NCBI RefSeq assembly: GCF_028368975.1
Contig: NZ_JAQNDM010000002.1
Span: forward strand, 5,140,425-5,204,424
Length of the DNA: 64,000 nt
Reading direction: 5' to 3'
DNA from: Stigmatella ashevillena
Lineage (GTDB): Bacteria; Myxococcota; Myxococcia; Myxococcales; Myxococcaceae
Shown here: positions 42,396 through 50,838 of the stretch, one piece after another
How positions within the stretch are numbered: position 1 is the first letter of the stretch
Layout: every line of letters starts with the position of its first letter
Notes under the pieces: generated by a model
Told to the model about the DNA's origin: nothing
What the model saw: the letters and a program-made list of their open reading frames with translations, nothing else
The model's database searches: none
Program-made: the position numbers and the translations under genes

Positions 42396-43700
42396 TCAAC
42401 CTCCGGCAGGGCTGGGCGTGGGCCCGAGCCCCTCGGCCTCGCTCAGCCGCCTGCTGCGTTGGTAGAGGAGAGTTGCGCCGAAGGTGAACATGCACAGGGA
42501 GATGAACTGGCTGGTGGACACGTTGTACCAGGCCTCCAACGGCACCCAGTGTGCGAGGGAAGGCGCATTGTCGGACAGCAACCCATGCAGGGTGCCGCGC
42601 TCGGTGTCGCCCCGGAACAGCTCCACCGTGGAGCGCAAGAGGGCGTAGGCCATCAGCCAGAAGGCGAAAATCTGCCCATGGAAGCGGCGGTGGCGGCGCA
42701 GGGCCAGCAGGCCCACGAAGAGCAGCGCCTGCCCCAGGGACTCGAACAGCTGCGTGGGGTGCACCGGCAGGGTGGTGCCGTGCTGGGCCACCCACTCGGA
42801 GATGCGCACCGCGCCGGGGGCCGCCTGGTGGAGCACCTCGCCCGTGGCCTCGACGACGTAGCGCGCATCCTTCACCTGGGAGTGGAAGGCGTTGCTGCCA
42901 CTGCCGGTCAGGTGCCCGAACAGATCCTGCGCCACCTGGGCGCCCGGAAAGCGCACGGCCAGGGGGGCGTGGCTCCCCGCCGTGCCGCCCCAGCAGCACC
43001 CCGCGGAGAAGCAGCCCAGCCGCCCCAGCGCCTGCCCCAAGGAGACGGTGGGAATGGCCACGTCCGCCAGCCGCAGGAAGTCCAGGCCATGCACCCGCGA
43101 GAAGGCATAGGCCGCCCCCGCCGCGCCGATGAGGCCCCCATAGAAGACCAGGCCTCCGCCCAGGGAGAAAATGCTCGCCCAGTTGCCCGCGTAGTCCTTC
43201 CAGTTGACGAGGATGAAGAGCAGGCGGCTGCCCACGAGCCCTCCGATGAGCACCCAGAGGGCCAGGTCCAAGATCTGCTCGCGCTTGCGCAAGCCCTCGA
43301 GGTCCACGAAGCCCCGTCCCTCCACCCACTCCGGCTTGCGCCACTCGTCCCGGGCCAGCCGGGCCGCCACGCTCACCGCGCAGACAAAGCCCAGGGCGAG
43401 CAGCACCCCGTAGGTGTGCACGGGAATCCCATCCCCTTTGCCGCCCGGGAAGGCGCTCGCCGGCAGCGCATACTGGAGGCCATAAAACGCCAGGACCGCG
43501 CCCACGCCCCCGAAGAGGGCCGCGCGCTGCACCCGGTCGCCGCGCGAGGCCGGTGCCCGCGGGCCAGGGCCCGTCCCCGCCCCGGTGGCGCCCCGCCACC
43601 CGTTGAGGGCGATGTAGCCCACCAGGGCCAGGGCCGCGGCGTACAGCAGCACCTGGGACCAGAGCGACTCGAAGGAGAGGCGGATGAGGATGGGGAGCAT
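42396..43700 (-). CDS. lgt: Prolipoprotein diacylglyceryl transferase
   Basis: Lgt attaches diacylglycerol to the lipobox Cys of prolipoproteins in the inner membrane. The ATG at 43700 is used; sequence upstream of it is shadow of the intergenic region. The 434-residue protein keeps the central Lgt features: HTYGVLLALGF near residue 80, FYGGLIGAAGAAYAF, GRLGCFSAGCCWGG (signature region) and HPTQLFESLGQALLF, with about seven transmembrane helices. It is longer than typical Lgt (~270-300) because of an N-terminal extension of about 60 residues and inserted loops. The many lipoproteins in the window are its substrates. Confidence 0.9.
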   Translation of the reverse strand: MLPILIRLSFESLWSQVLLYAAALALVGYIALNGWRGATGAGTGPGPRAPASRGDRVQRAALFGGVGAVLAFYGLQYALPASAFPGGKGDGIPVHTYGVLLALGFVCAVSVAARLARDEWRKPEWVEGRGFVDLEGLRKREQILDLALWVLIGGLVGSRLLFILVNWKDYAGNWASIFSLGGGLVFYGGLIGAAGAAYAFSRVHGLDFLRLADVAIPTVSLGQALGRLGCFSAGCCWGGTAGSHAPLAVRFPGAQVAQDLFGHLTGSGSNAFHSQVKDARYVVEATGEVLHQAAPGAVRISEWVAQHGTTLPVHPTQLFESLGQALLFVGLLALRRHRRFHGQIFAFWLMAYALLRSTVELFRGDTERGTLHGLLSDNAPSLAHWVPLEAWYNVSTSQFISLCMFTFGATLLYQRSRRLSEAEGLGPTPSPAGG

Positions 43701-43809
43701 GGGTCCTGCCGGTGGGAACGGCCGCGAGAGCCTACCGCCTCGCGAGGCCTTCAGAACGCCCCAGGCCCGGCGGGTGTTCCCGGCCGCCTCGGCAGGAGGC
43801 GGGCAGACA

Positions 43810-44415
43810 TCACGTCCGGGCGGTCTCGGCCGGACGCTCCTTGCGCACGAAGGCGTCGATGATGAGCAGGCCGACGCCCACACAGATGGCCATGTCCGCC
43901 ACATTGAAGGAGGGCCAATAGGCCTTGTCCATCCAGTGGGCCTGGATGAAGTCCACGACGAAGCCGCGGGCGATGCGGTCGATGTAATTGCCCAGCGCCC
44001 CGCCGAGCACGAGGCTCAGGCCCCACAGGGCCCACTTCTCCGCCGGGTCCGTGCCGGACAGCTTGGTGAAGTAGTAGCCGATGAGCAGCACCGCCCCCAG
44101 GCTCACCACATGGAACAGGGGCCCCCGCGTGCTGGGGGAGAGGTTGCGGAACATGCCCCAGGCGGCCCCGGGGTTCTCCTCGTAGCGCAGGCGCAGGAAG
44201 GACTCGGACACATCGATGGAGCGCTTGGAGCGGAAGTGCCGTCCATCCATGCCCAGCGGCGGAGGCTCGCCATACATCGCCTGGAGGCGCTCGCCGGAGG
44301 TCTCCAGGCCATCGAAGCGTGTGGTGAGCTCGCCCACGACGGCGAACTTCGTCCACTGGTCCAGCACGAGGAGGACCAGCGTGACGACGAGAAGAATGAG
44401 GTATTTGCGCGGCAC
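43810..44415 (-). CDS. lspA: Signal peptidase II, copy 1
   Basis: LspA is the aspartic protease that removes signal peptides from lipidated prolipoproteins. The 201-residue protein has four transmembrane helices, the catalytic Asp motifs GGALGNYIDRIARGFVVDF and SFNVADMAICVG, the DQWTKF motif in helix 1 and ENPGAAWGMF. It has a longer periplasmic loop than usual (about 40 extra residues with PPPLGMDGRHF). Start is a GTG at 44415. It sits 32 bases after a second lspA and before lgt. LspA is the target of myxovirescin (antibiotic TA). Confidence 0.94.
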   Translation of the reverse strand: MPRKYLILLVVTLVLLVLDQWTKFAVVGELTTRFDGLETSGERLQAMYGEPPPLGMDGRHFRSKRSIDVSESFLRLRYEENPGAAWGMFRNLSPSTRGPLFHVVSLGAVLLIGYYFTKLSGTDPAEKWALWGLSLVLGGALGNYIDRIARGFVVDFIQAHWMDKAYWPSFNVADMAICVGVGLLIIDAFVRKERPAETART

Positions 44416-44447
44416 GGGGGCGGCTTACACCACAAGCCCCCCGCCCG

Positions 44448-45071
44448 TCACGGATTGGGGCTCTCGGCGAGCTTGGGGGAGGCGGCGGTGGCGGGCCTGC
44501 GCAGCGAGTCCATCAACATGAGCGCCACGCCCACACAGATGGCGGCGTCCGCCACATTGAAGGTCGGCCAGCGCATGCCCGGCTGGTTGCGCCAGTGCCA
44601 GTCGATGAAGTCGATGACGTAGCCCCGGAACAGCCGGTCCATGAAATTGCCCAGGGCCCCTCCCGCCACCAAGGCCAGGGCCAGCCGCACCAGGCGCTGG
44701 GAAGGCTCCGAGCGCGCGTACATGACGAAGATGAAGGTCAACGCCACCAGGCTGACCACATGGAAGAAGATGCGGCGCACGGCCTCCGGCAGGTCGGCGA
44801 ACATGCCCCAGGCGGCCCCGGGGTTCTCCACGTAGCGGAAGTGCCAGTAGTCCTCGATGAAGCGGTAGGGGCGGGTGGCGCGGTAGCGGCCCCCTTCCGC
44901 GGGCGGGTGGTTGTCCAGGTTCTGTTCCGTGAAGAACCCCTGCACCCGCGACATCCCCGCCCGGCCGTCCAAGGCATCGGTCAGGCGGGCCACGGCCAGG
45001 TACTTGGTGGCCTGATCGGCGGCGAGAACCGCGAAGGCCACGAGGATCAGGAAGCGCAGTGGATTCTTCAT
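44448..45071 (-). CDS. lspA: Signal peptidase II, copy 2
   Basis: This 207-residue paralogue is the first gene of the lipoprotein-processing operon. It keeps the catalytic motifs (GGALGNFMDRLFRGYVIDF, TFNVADAAICVG), DQATKY and ENPGAAWGMF. Like copy 1 it carries a long extra loop (PPAEGGRYRATRPYRFIEDY). The two copies differ clearly in sequence, so the duplication is not recent. Redundant lspA genes are known in Myxococcus, where extra copies alter tolerance to antibiotic TA. Confidence 0.94.
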   Translation of the reverse strand: MKNPLRFLILVAFAVLAADQATKYLAVARLTDALDGRAGMSRVQGFFTEQNLDNHPPAEGGRYRATRPYRFIEDYWHFRYVENPGAAWGMFADLPEAVRRIFFHVVSLVALTFIFVMYARSEPSQRLVRLALALVAGGALGNFMDRLFRGYVIDFIDWHWRNQPGMRWPTFNVADAAICVGVALMLMDSLRRPATAASPKLAESPNP

Positions 45072-45185
45072 CGCCTGAATTCTCTACCCTGCTCACCCAA
45101 GCCCTGACAACCCAGGAAGCCTGCTTGCCGTCCCCAGAGGCGGCCTCCGTTTCCCGCCACCCCAGGTTTCGGGCATGGTGAGGCC

Positions 45186-45554
45186 ATGTCTCCTGTTGAG
45201 CCCTCCGTGAAGCCTACCTCGACCGACACTGTCACTGCCCCTGCCGTGGCCCCGAAGCCCTCGCTGCTCGAGCGCTTCAAGCTGCTGGTGGTGGAGTACG
45301 GGCCCCTGGCCATCCTCATCAACTTCGCGCTCCTGTTCCTCACGGTGGGAGGGTTCTTCGTGGCCATCCAGTTGGGCTTCCAGGCGGAGGGCACGGGCGC
45401 CACGGCGGGCTCGCTGGCGGCGGCCTACGCGGCCTCCCAGGTGGTGAAGCCGTTCCGCTTCGCCGCCGTCTTCGCGCTCACGCCCCTGGTGGGGCGCATC
45501 CCCGTGGTGGCCCGCTGGCTCCAGCGCAACCGGCCGCCGGAGCCCAAAGCCTAG
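45186..45554 (+). CDS. DUF1279 (FAM210-like) membrane protein
   Basis: The 122-residue protein has a disordered Thr/Pro-rich start and the DUF1279 core: LLVVEYGPLAILINFALLFLTVGGFFVAI followed, after a loop, by AASQVVKPFRFAAVFALTPLVGR. The family (related to mitochondrial FAM210) is membrane-bound and of unknown biochemical role. Its TAG stop and the stop of the opposite gene share the palindrome CTAG at 45551-45554. Confidence 0.85.
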   Translation: MSPVEPSVKPTSTDTVTAPAVAPKPSLLERFKLLVVEYGPLAILINFALLFLTVGGFFVAIQLGFQAEGTGATAGSLAAAYAASQVVKPFRFAAVFALTPLVGRIPVVARWLQRNRPPEPKA

Positions 45555-46927
45555 TTCAGCGGCACCAGGAAGTCCTTGATGACGCCCATGTGCTGCATGT
45601 TGGAGGCGGCACTGTCGCCGCTCTGCACCGGGGCGATCTCCGAGAGCGGCGTGTAGACCCGGCTGTCGAGCACCAGCCCATTGGCGAAGCTGCTCGTGCC
45701 GATGACCGTGGCCGTCTGGTAGGCGCGCAGATCCGCATCCACCAGCACGTGGTCATAGGGCTTGCCGCGGCTCGCGTTGGTCCCCTCCGTGCCGTTCTTG
45801 TCCGCCGGGTGGGGGCCCGTGGTCGTCACCACCTGGGAGAAGGTGGAGAAGCAGGACTCCGAGCGGCTGTCCGTATTGAAGTCTCCCCCGATGGCCAGGT
45901 AGTCCCCGGCGGGGATGTTGGCCTTGATCTTCGCGACGAGGGAGATGGCCTCCGTGTTGCGAGTCGAGGCGTTCCGGGTGAGCAGGTGCACGCTCACCAC
46001 CCAGAGGTCCTTGGGCCCCGGGATGTCGATGCGCGCCCAGGCGAAATCCCGGTTGTCGACCTCCGGATCGTCCCACTCGCCCGAGGCCAGGATGGGCCAG
46101 CGGCTGATGACCCCGTTGGGGATCTGCGCGCCGGCCTCCTGGTAGTAGTAGAAACCCGGGAACGTGGTGTTCACCAAGTCGCTGATGGAGCCCGACCTGT
46201 AGTTGAACTCCTGGATCATCACGACGTCTGGCTTCACGCCCTGCATCAGCCGGATGCCCGGGGCCTCATAGGCCTGGTAGTTCCCGCTGCTGACGTTGGC
46301 CGCCATGAGCCGAATGCGCGCTGAACCCGCATCCGGGGTGCCCGCGTCGACACCTGCATCGACCCCTGAGTCAGGAGAGCCTGCATCCTGCGCCGGGCCT
46401 CCATCAATGCCCGCGTCAATGCCCGCGTCCTGCGCCGGGCCCGCATCAATGCCCGCATCCTGCGCCGGACCTGCATCAATGCCCGCATCCTGCGCCGGAC
46501 CTGCATCCGTCCCCGGGCCGGGGCCGCCATCCAGAACAGGCCCTGGACCTCCGTCCTGCCCATCCCCGCCGGCATCCAGGCCGCCACCTGCATCCGGAGT
46601 GCCCGCATCCGGAGGCGTGCACGCATCCTTGGGCAGACAGTACCCGCCGGTCCCTGCACCCTCGCCACTGGGACAGCACAGGACTTCCGAATTCCCGCAT
46701 CCGGTGGCCAGCTCACAGGGGCTCACACACAGGGAGCGCTCAAAGGCTTCAACGAACCGGCAGCTCTGGCCCGGAGCACAATTGCCCGCATCCTGCTCAT
46801 CACAGTCGACCCACGCGCCGCCATCCGGCAGCAGCGGCGGAGGCACCGGGTCCGAATCCCCACACCCTTGCGCCACCAGCACGAGTGCCAGTCCCGCCCC
46901 AAGCATCCCCAGAAAAGTCTTTCTCAT
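45551..46927 (-). CDS. Endonuclease/exonuclease/phosphatase-fold lipoprotein
   Basis: The 458-residue protein has a lipoprotein signal (LALVLVAQGC), a Cys-rich N-terminal domain (APGQSCRFVEAFERSLCVSPCELATGC), a ~100-residue Asp-Ala-Gly/Pro linker, and a DNase I-like (EEP) catalytic domain from about residue 205: AANVSSGNYQ, KPDVVMIQEFNYR, NGVISRWPIL, WVVSVHLLTRN, AIGGDFNTDSR and PYDHVLVDADL. The metal and catalytic residues (Asn, Glu, His, Asp, Asn, Asp/His) are all present. It is a likely surface-anchored nuclease or phosphodiesterase that may use extracellular DNA or lipids (inference). Confidence 0.85.
   Translation of the reverse strand: MRKTFLGMLGAGLALVLVAQGCGDSDPVPPPLLPDGGAWVDCDEQDAGNCAPGQSCRFVEAFERSLCVSPCELATGCGNSEVLCCPSGEGAGTGGYCLPKDACTPPDAGTPDAGGGLDAGGDGQDGGPGPVLDGGPGPGTDAGPAQDAGIDAGPAQDAGIDAGPAQDAGIDAGIDGGPAQDAGSPDSGVDAGVDAGTPDAGSARIRLMAANVSSGNYQAYEAPGIRLMQGVKPDVVMIQEFNYRSGSISDLVNTTFPGFYYYQEAGAQIPNGVISRWPILASGEWDDPEVDNRDFAWARIDIPGPKDLWVVSVHLLTRNASTRNTEAISLVAKIKANIPAGDYLAIGGDFNTDSRSESCFSTFSQVVTTTGPHPADKNGTEGTNASRGKPYDHVLVDADLRAYQTATVIGTSSFANGLVLDSRVYTPLSEIAPVQSGDSAASNMQHMGVIKDFLVPLN
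46418..46507 (-). repeat. Three 30-bp units in the linker of the nuclease-like lipoprotein
   Basis: Units start at 46418, 46448 and 46478 and encode a DAGIDAGPAQ decapeptide; weaker DAG repeats flank them. The linker length is likely variable by replication slippage. Confidence 0.8.
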
Positions 46928-47150
46928 GAAACAATCAATTCCTTGCTACCGGGGAAAAGCGGGCGGACGGTCGCGCCGGCACGCGGTCACCGAAGCGATT
47001 ATACGGAACGAGCCCCGTACCGCCAGCCACATCGTAGAATTCCGTTACAGGTGACTCTTGGTCTCAGGGAAACGTGACGCAATGTGACACACGCTTACCC
47101 CTCAGAACCGGCCCCTCTCATTGCATGAGAGACTTGGAGAAGCGGCAGCG

Positions 47151-47912
47151 ATGATGCCAAAGCAGGTGACGGTGCGCCTCTATGGCGCGTTGAACGATTT
47201 CCTCCCGCCCGAGCGGCGAGGAACCGAGTTCATCCACCGGTTCACGGGGACACCGTCGGTCAAGGACCTGCTCGAATCGTTGGGGCCCCCGCATCCCGAG
47301 GTGGATCTCATTCTCCTGGATGGGCAGGCGGTGGACTTCACTCACCGCGTCGAGGCGGGCTCGCGCGTGGCGGCCTATCCCGCGTTCCATGCATTGGAGG
47401 TGACGGCGCTGCTGCGGGTGGGCAGGCCCTTGCCTGACGTGCGGCGCTTCGCGCTCGATGTGGGGCTGGGGCGGCTCGCGGGGTTTCTCCGGATGCTCGG
47501 CTTCGACACGCTGTGGCGCAACGACTTCGAGGACCGTGAGCTCGCGCGGCTGTCCCAAGAGGACGCGCGCCTCCTCCTCACGCGGGACCTGGGGCTGCTC
47601 AAGCGGGCCGAAGTCCTTCACGGCTATTTCCCACGCCACACGGATCCGGCGCATCAGCTCGTGGAGGTGGTGCGCCGGTTCCAGCTCGCCGCGCGGATGC
47701 AACCGTTCACCCGATGCATGGCCTGCAATGGCTTGCTTGTGGCGGTAGGACGGGACGACGTGCTCGGCCGTATTCCTCCGGGCGTGGCCGCCCTGCACAC
47801 CCACTTCTTGCAGTGCCCCTCGTGCCAGCGTGTCTACTGGCCTGGGACGCACCATCAACGGATGCAGGCACTGGTAGACAAGCTCCGCGCCCTACCAGCC
47901 AAAACCACTTGA
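47151..47912 (+). CDS. Mut7-C RNase domain protein with N-terminal ubiquitin-like domain
   Basis: The 253-residue protein combines a beta-grasp (MoaD/ubiquitin-like) Mut7-C ubiquitin domain (VTVRLYGALNDFLP, ...LLDGQAVDFTHRVEAGSRVAAYP) with a Mut7-C PIN-like RNase domain (FALDVGLGRLAGFLRMLGFDTLW, ARLLLTRDLGLLKR, late zinc-ribbon-like CMACNG ... CPSCQRVYWPGTHHQRM). The start ATG-ATG at 47151 has GGAG 11 bases upstream; a TTG at 47121 is possible. Proteins of this fusion are thought to be RNases linked to a ubiquitin-like system (family knowledge). It has no obvious partner gene here. Confidence 0.85.
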   Translation: MMPKQVTVRLYGALNDFLPPERRGTEFIHRFTGTPSVKDLLESLGPPHPEVDLILLDGQAVDFTHRVEAGSRVAAYPAFHALEVTALLRVGRPLPDVRRFALDVGLGRLAGFLRMLGFDTLWRNDFEDRELARLSQEDARLLLTRDLGLLKRAEVLHGYFPRHTDPAHQLVEVVRRFQLAARMQPFTRCMACNGLLVAVGRDDVLGRIPPGVAALHTHFLQCPSCQRVYWPGTHHQRMQALVDKLRALPAKTT

Positions 47913-48066
47913 ATTCAAGACTGCATGGGCACATCAAAAAAAGGGAACCTTCACGTTTCCGCAAGGCATTTTCGCTTGTCGCCTATCACGTTCATTCCTG
48001 GTCCGCGATAGCCCCAGCCAACATCACGAGCAAAGCCCTTGCTTGATTCGGGCATATTCCTGCCAA

Positions 48067-48540
48067 TCAGGACTGTACCATTACTCTCTCTGGATGTTCG
48101 ATCGGGAAGCTCCACCTGTGACCATACGTCGACACCACAACCACCTCACCGTTAACAACCTTAATTTCCTCAAAGGGATTAGAGCAATCAAAGAAAGCCG
48201 CCCATACAAGTCGATCATCAGAAATCCGCACGGCAGCAACATAACCATCACTTCCCATACTGCCCTCACCACAGCTCAGCCTAATATTTCCCTCCGCCCA
48301 TGAGTACGAGGCCAGTTCAGTGATAAACGCCCAGAGGTTCTCATTGAACTCCAAAGCGGATCTCAGGGTACTACGAGCCAATGGCCGGACCCGCACTTGC
48401 GCACCACGCTCATGCATCAAGAGAACACACTCCATGAGAATCAGTTCTCCATCGGAGAACAACACCCCATTCACACCAGGACAGAGCTCGTCCTTCCATT
48501 TCTCCTGGATGAGATTTTCCACTGAACCGTTTTCACTCAT
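48067..48540 (-). CDS. Putative immunity protein of the Rhs toxin tip
   Basis: The ATG at 48540 overlaps the Rhs stop (ATGA at 48537-48540), as is normal for a toxin-immunity pair. The ~157-residue soluble protein is acidic and AT-rich in coding compared with the rest of the window, a sign of horizontal transfer. The sequence (VLLMHERGAQVRVRPLARS, LSCGEGSMGSDGYVAAVRISD) is not a family I recognise. The role is inferred from position. Confidence 0.65.
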   Translation of the reverse strand: MSENGSVENLIQEKWKDELCPGVNGVLFSDGELILMECVLLMHERGAQVRVRPLARSTLRSALEFNENLWAFITELASYSWAEGNIRLSCGEGSMGSDGYVAAVRISDDRLVWAAFFDCSNPFEEIKVVNGEVVVVSTYGHRWSFPIEHPERVMVQS

Positions 48541-49427
48541 TTTTTGCATCCGCTCCTGATGATTTGAGGCCGTTCCTTGATACCTTGCCTCGGCACCACT
48601 CCACCTGCCTCAATGTTTCTACGATCATTCCGTCTCTGCCAGAAAGCCTTCTCCCAGGTCTTTTTCGATTCAGGCATGACTTCATTCAATTTTACGACCT
48701 CGACAGGCACTGTCTTCAACCCAGCAACCTGAGCCGCGAGCAATCTTCGATTATCATAACTCACATACTGGCCATCAACATCCATGACTCGCAATGGACC
48801 AGACCTATCCCAATTCCAATTATTACTGCTCATCTTTCCAGCATAGTCGTTTTCGGCAACTGTCCGCTGCGAGAAGTTGATCAGCCGAGGATCCACATCC
48901 ATCAGACCCAGCGGATCAATCGTCACCAGAGGATTTTCTGGATATGCATAGGAGAGCATCCCGCCAAGCAGTCCGATGGGATCCTGACTGATGTAGCGCC
49001 CAGCATACGCGTCGTAGTAGCGGAAACGGTTGTAGAGGAGTCCCGTCTCCTCGTCCTCGTACTGTCCCGGCCAACGCCAGGGGCAGTGATGGAGGGTGAC
49101 ATCGGCTTTGCCCACGCCGAAGGCATCCAGTTGCATCCGCCAAGCGAGCTGCCCCAACTCGTCGTACATCTCCGTGGGAGCCCCCAGGTGGTCCGTCACC
49201 ACGGCATAGCGCCCGGTGGCGTCCTCCCGGGCCAGCGGTGAGAAACTCTCCGGTTCGAACAGCCAGGTAGTGAGGCCCTCGGAGGAGGCCACCTCGTGCA
49301 GCGGCACGTGCCCATCCCACACGAAGCGCACCTCGCGCAGGGTGGGAGGTTGGCCTTTTGGCTCCGTGCCCATGACCGCCTTCCGCGTGCGTCTGGCCAG
49401 TGCGTCGTAGGCCAGATGTACGTGCAC
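48537..49427 (-). pseudogene. Orphan Rhs C-terminal tip with a ParB-like toxin domain
   Basis: The first ~180 residues are the end of an Rhs core (VHLAYDALARRTRK, TTWLFEPESFSPLARE, YAVVTDHLGAPTEMYDELGQL, NRFRYYDAYAGRYISQDPIGLLGG). The variable tip then reads NFSQRTVAENDYAGKM ... PLRVMDVDGQYVSYDNRRLLAAQVAG ... IPVEVVK-like (TVPVEVVKL), a pattern resembling ParB/SNRR-type folds in which DNRR is conserved. Everything upstream of ~49430 in the Rhs is missing; the DNA joins a TPR gene in another frame. A GTG at 49427 might still permit translation, but no ribosome site is obvious. The toxin end is intact and has its immunity gene. Confidence 0.75.
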
Positions 49428-50635
49428 GCCATCCGCTCGTGGCTCAGCCGCACCAACGCCTCACCCACATAGGGCAACGTCGAGGTCTCCCTCATCCCAG
49501 GGTCCATGGCTTGGCCCACCTGCCACGCGTGCTGGCCGTACTCCCACGCCCTTTCCACTTCCTTCAATCCCTCGCAGCACCAGCTCGCCATCCGCCAGCA
49601 CTCCAACTCCATGCGCGCGTCCTTCAGCTCGCGCGCCCATGGCGCCGTCTCTGCATACAGCTTCGCCGCCTGGGCATACTCTTGCGCCAGCACCCATGCG
49701 GCCCCTTGCGCCATGCGCGACTTCAGCCGCAGCTGCGCCCCCTGAGGCTCGCCTTTCGCCTCTGACTCCTTGGCGGCCGCTTCCGCCTGGCGGTAGTGCG
49801 CAAGTGCCTCCTGCGGCCTCTTCGCCCCCAGCAGCGCTCCCCCCACCACGAAGTGCGCCGTCACCGCCAGTGAGTGCAGTCCCTGCCCAGCGGCCACGGC
49901 CACCGCCTGCGCGCCCAACCGTTCCACCTGCCCCACGTTCCCCTTCGTCGCCGCGTTGCTCATGCGGACGAAGAGTTCGCGGAACTTCCCGCCTGGCGTG
50001 TCCAGGTGCCCGGCCGCCTGAGACAGTTCCTCCAATGCACGGCCCATGTCCAGCTTCGCGGGTATCGTCACCACCCTTCCGAGCAGTGCCTCCGCCAATG
50101 GCTCCAGCGCCAGCGCCCTCGCATCATCCAACACCACGAAGCGGACGTGTGCGGATGCCGCCTGACCCACCAATCGCCCCAGCCACTTCTGCCACGCGCT
50201 CGCATCCCCTCCCCGCACCGGCATCAACACCAACACCAAATGCTCGCACAGATTCTCGTAGTGGCTTCGTAGCGCATTGCACGCGGTCAGGAATACATCC
50301 ACGTCCGTTCCGGCATCCTTCACCTGTGGGCACTTCCAGCCCGACAGGCCTTCTTCCTCTAGCCCGGCCCGGCTCTCTTTCTCCAGCCGTACCAGTGCCT
50401 CGTGCAATGCATACCCATACCGCGCGGGCTCCTCAAAGGGCTCCTCCAAACGGAGGAAGAGGTCCGGGCACTCCCCGATGCGGTCATCTCCTTCCTTTTC
50501 CAGGAAGGCCTCCACCATCCGCACTTCGTCCGGCTCTACTACCCAGCGCAGCAGACGCGCATCAGAAAGCTGGGCGAATTCAGTCCACTGGTCGTGCAAC
50601 AACTCCAGGCGCCGCTCCACAGCGTTCTTGATCAT
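49196..50635 (-). CDS. TPR protein, type VI effector-associated style, 3' end replaced
   Basis: The genuine part runs from ATG 50635 (MIKNAVERRLELLHDQWTEF) to about LSHERM (~49430). It has an N-terminal domain (ARLLRWVVEPDEVRMVEAFLEKEGDD, LFLRLEEPF) and TPR-like helices (ALAHYRQAEAAAKESEAKG, QEYAQAAKLYAETA, CCEGLKEVERAWEYG). Such proteins are common beside Rhs/VgrG effector genes in myxobacteria (recollection), probably as adaptors. After ~49430 the frame reads Rhs DNA out of phase (ACTYIWPTTHWPDARGRRS onward) to a chance stop at 49196, giving 479 residues with a spurious tail. The gene is therefore truncated. Confidence 0.7.
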   Translation of the reverse strand: MIKNAVERRLELLHDQWTEFAQLSDARLLRWVVEPDEVRMVEAFLEKEGDDRIGECPDLFLRLEEPFEEPARYGYALHEALVRLEKESRAGLEEEGLSGWKCPQVKDAGTDVDVFLTACNALRSHYENLCEHLVLVLMPVRGGDASAWQKWLGRLVGQAASAHVRFVVLDDARALALEPLAEALLGRVVTIPAKLDMGRALEELSQAAGHLDTPGGKFRELFVRMSNAATKGNVGQVERLGAQAVAVAAGQGLHSLAVTAHFVVGGALLGAKRPQEALAHYRQAEAAAKESEAKGEPQGAQLRLKSRMAQGAAWVLAQEYAQAAKLYAETAPWARELKDARMELECWRMASWCCEGLKEVERAWEYGQHAWQVGQAMDPGMRETSTLPYVGEALVRLSHERMACTYIWPTTHWPDARGRRSWARSQKANLPPCARCASCGMGTCRCTRWPPPRASLPGCSNRRVSHRWPGRTPPGAMPW

Positions 50636-50838
50636 CAGTTGCCCCCCCCTTGAGAGCGTTCAAACTCACGGCCCCCCATCATCGGCGTACAGCAATCCGC
50701 ATGCTGCGCTTGACGGATACTCTGCTTTGGCGGCTGATACTCGGAAGGATTTGACAGGAGAATTTGGCTCTTGGCGAGCACTCGTTTACCATCCCCGCCA
50801 TACGAGAAAATCGGAATAAACCGGCCAGGACAGTCAAT

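Noticed and set aside
46418-46507. 30-bp repeats considered as CRISPR
   Set aside because: No spacers; they code an in-frame DAG linker.
46928-47150. Search for tRNA or small RNA in an AT-richer gap
   Set aside because: No cloverleaf or terminator-like structure could be supported by eye.
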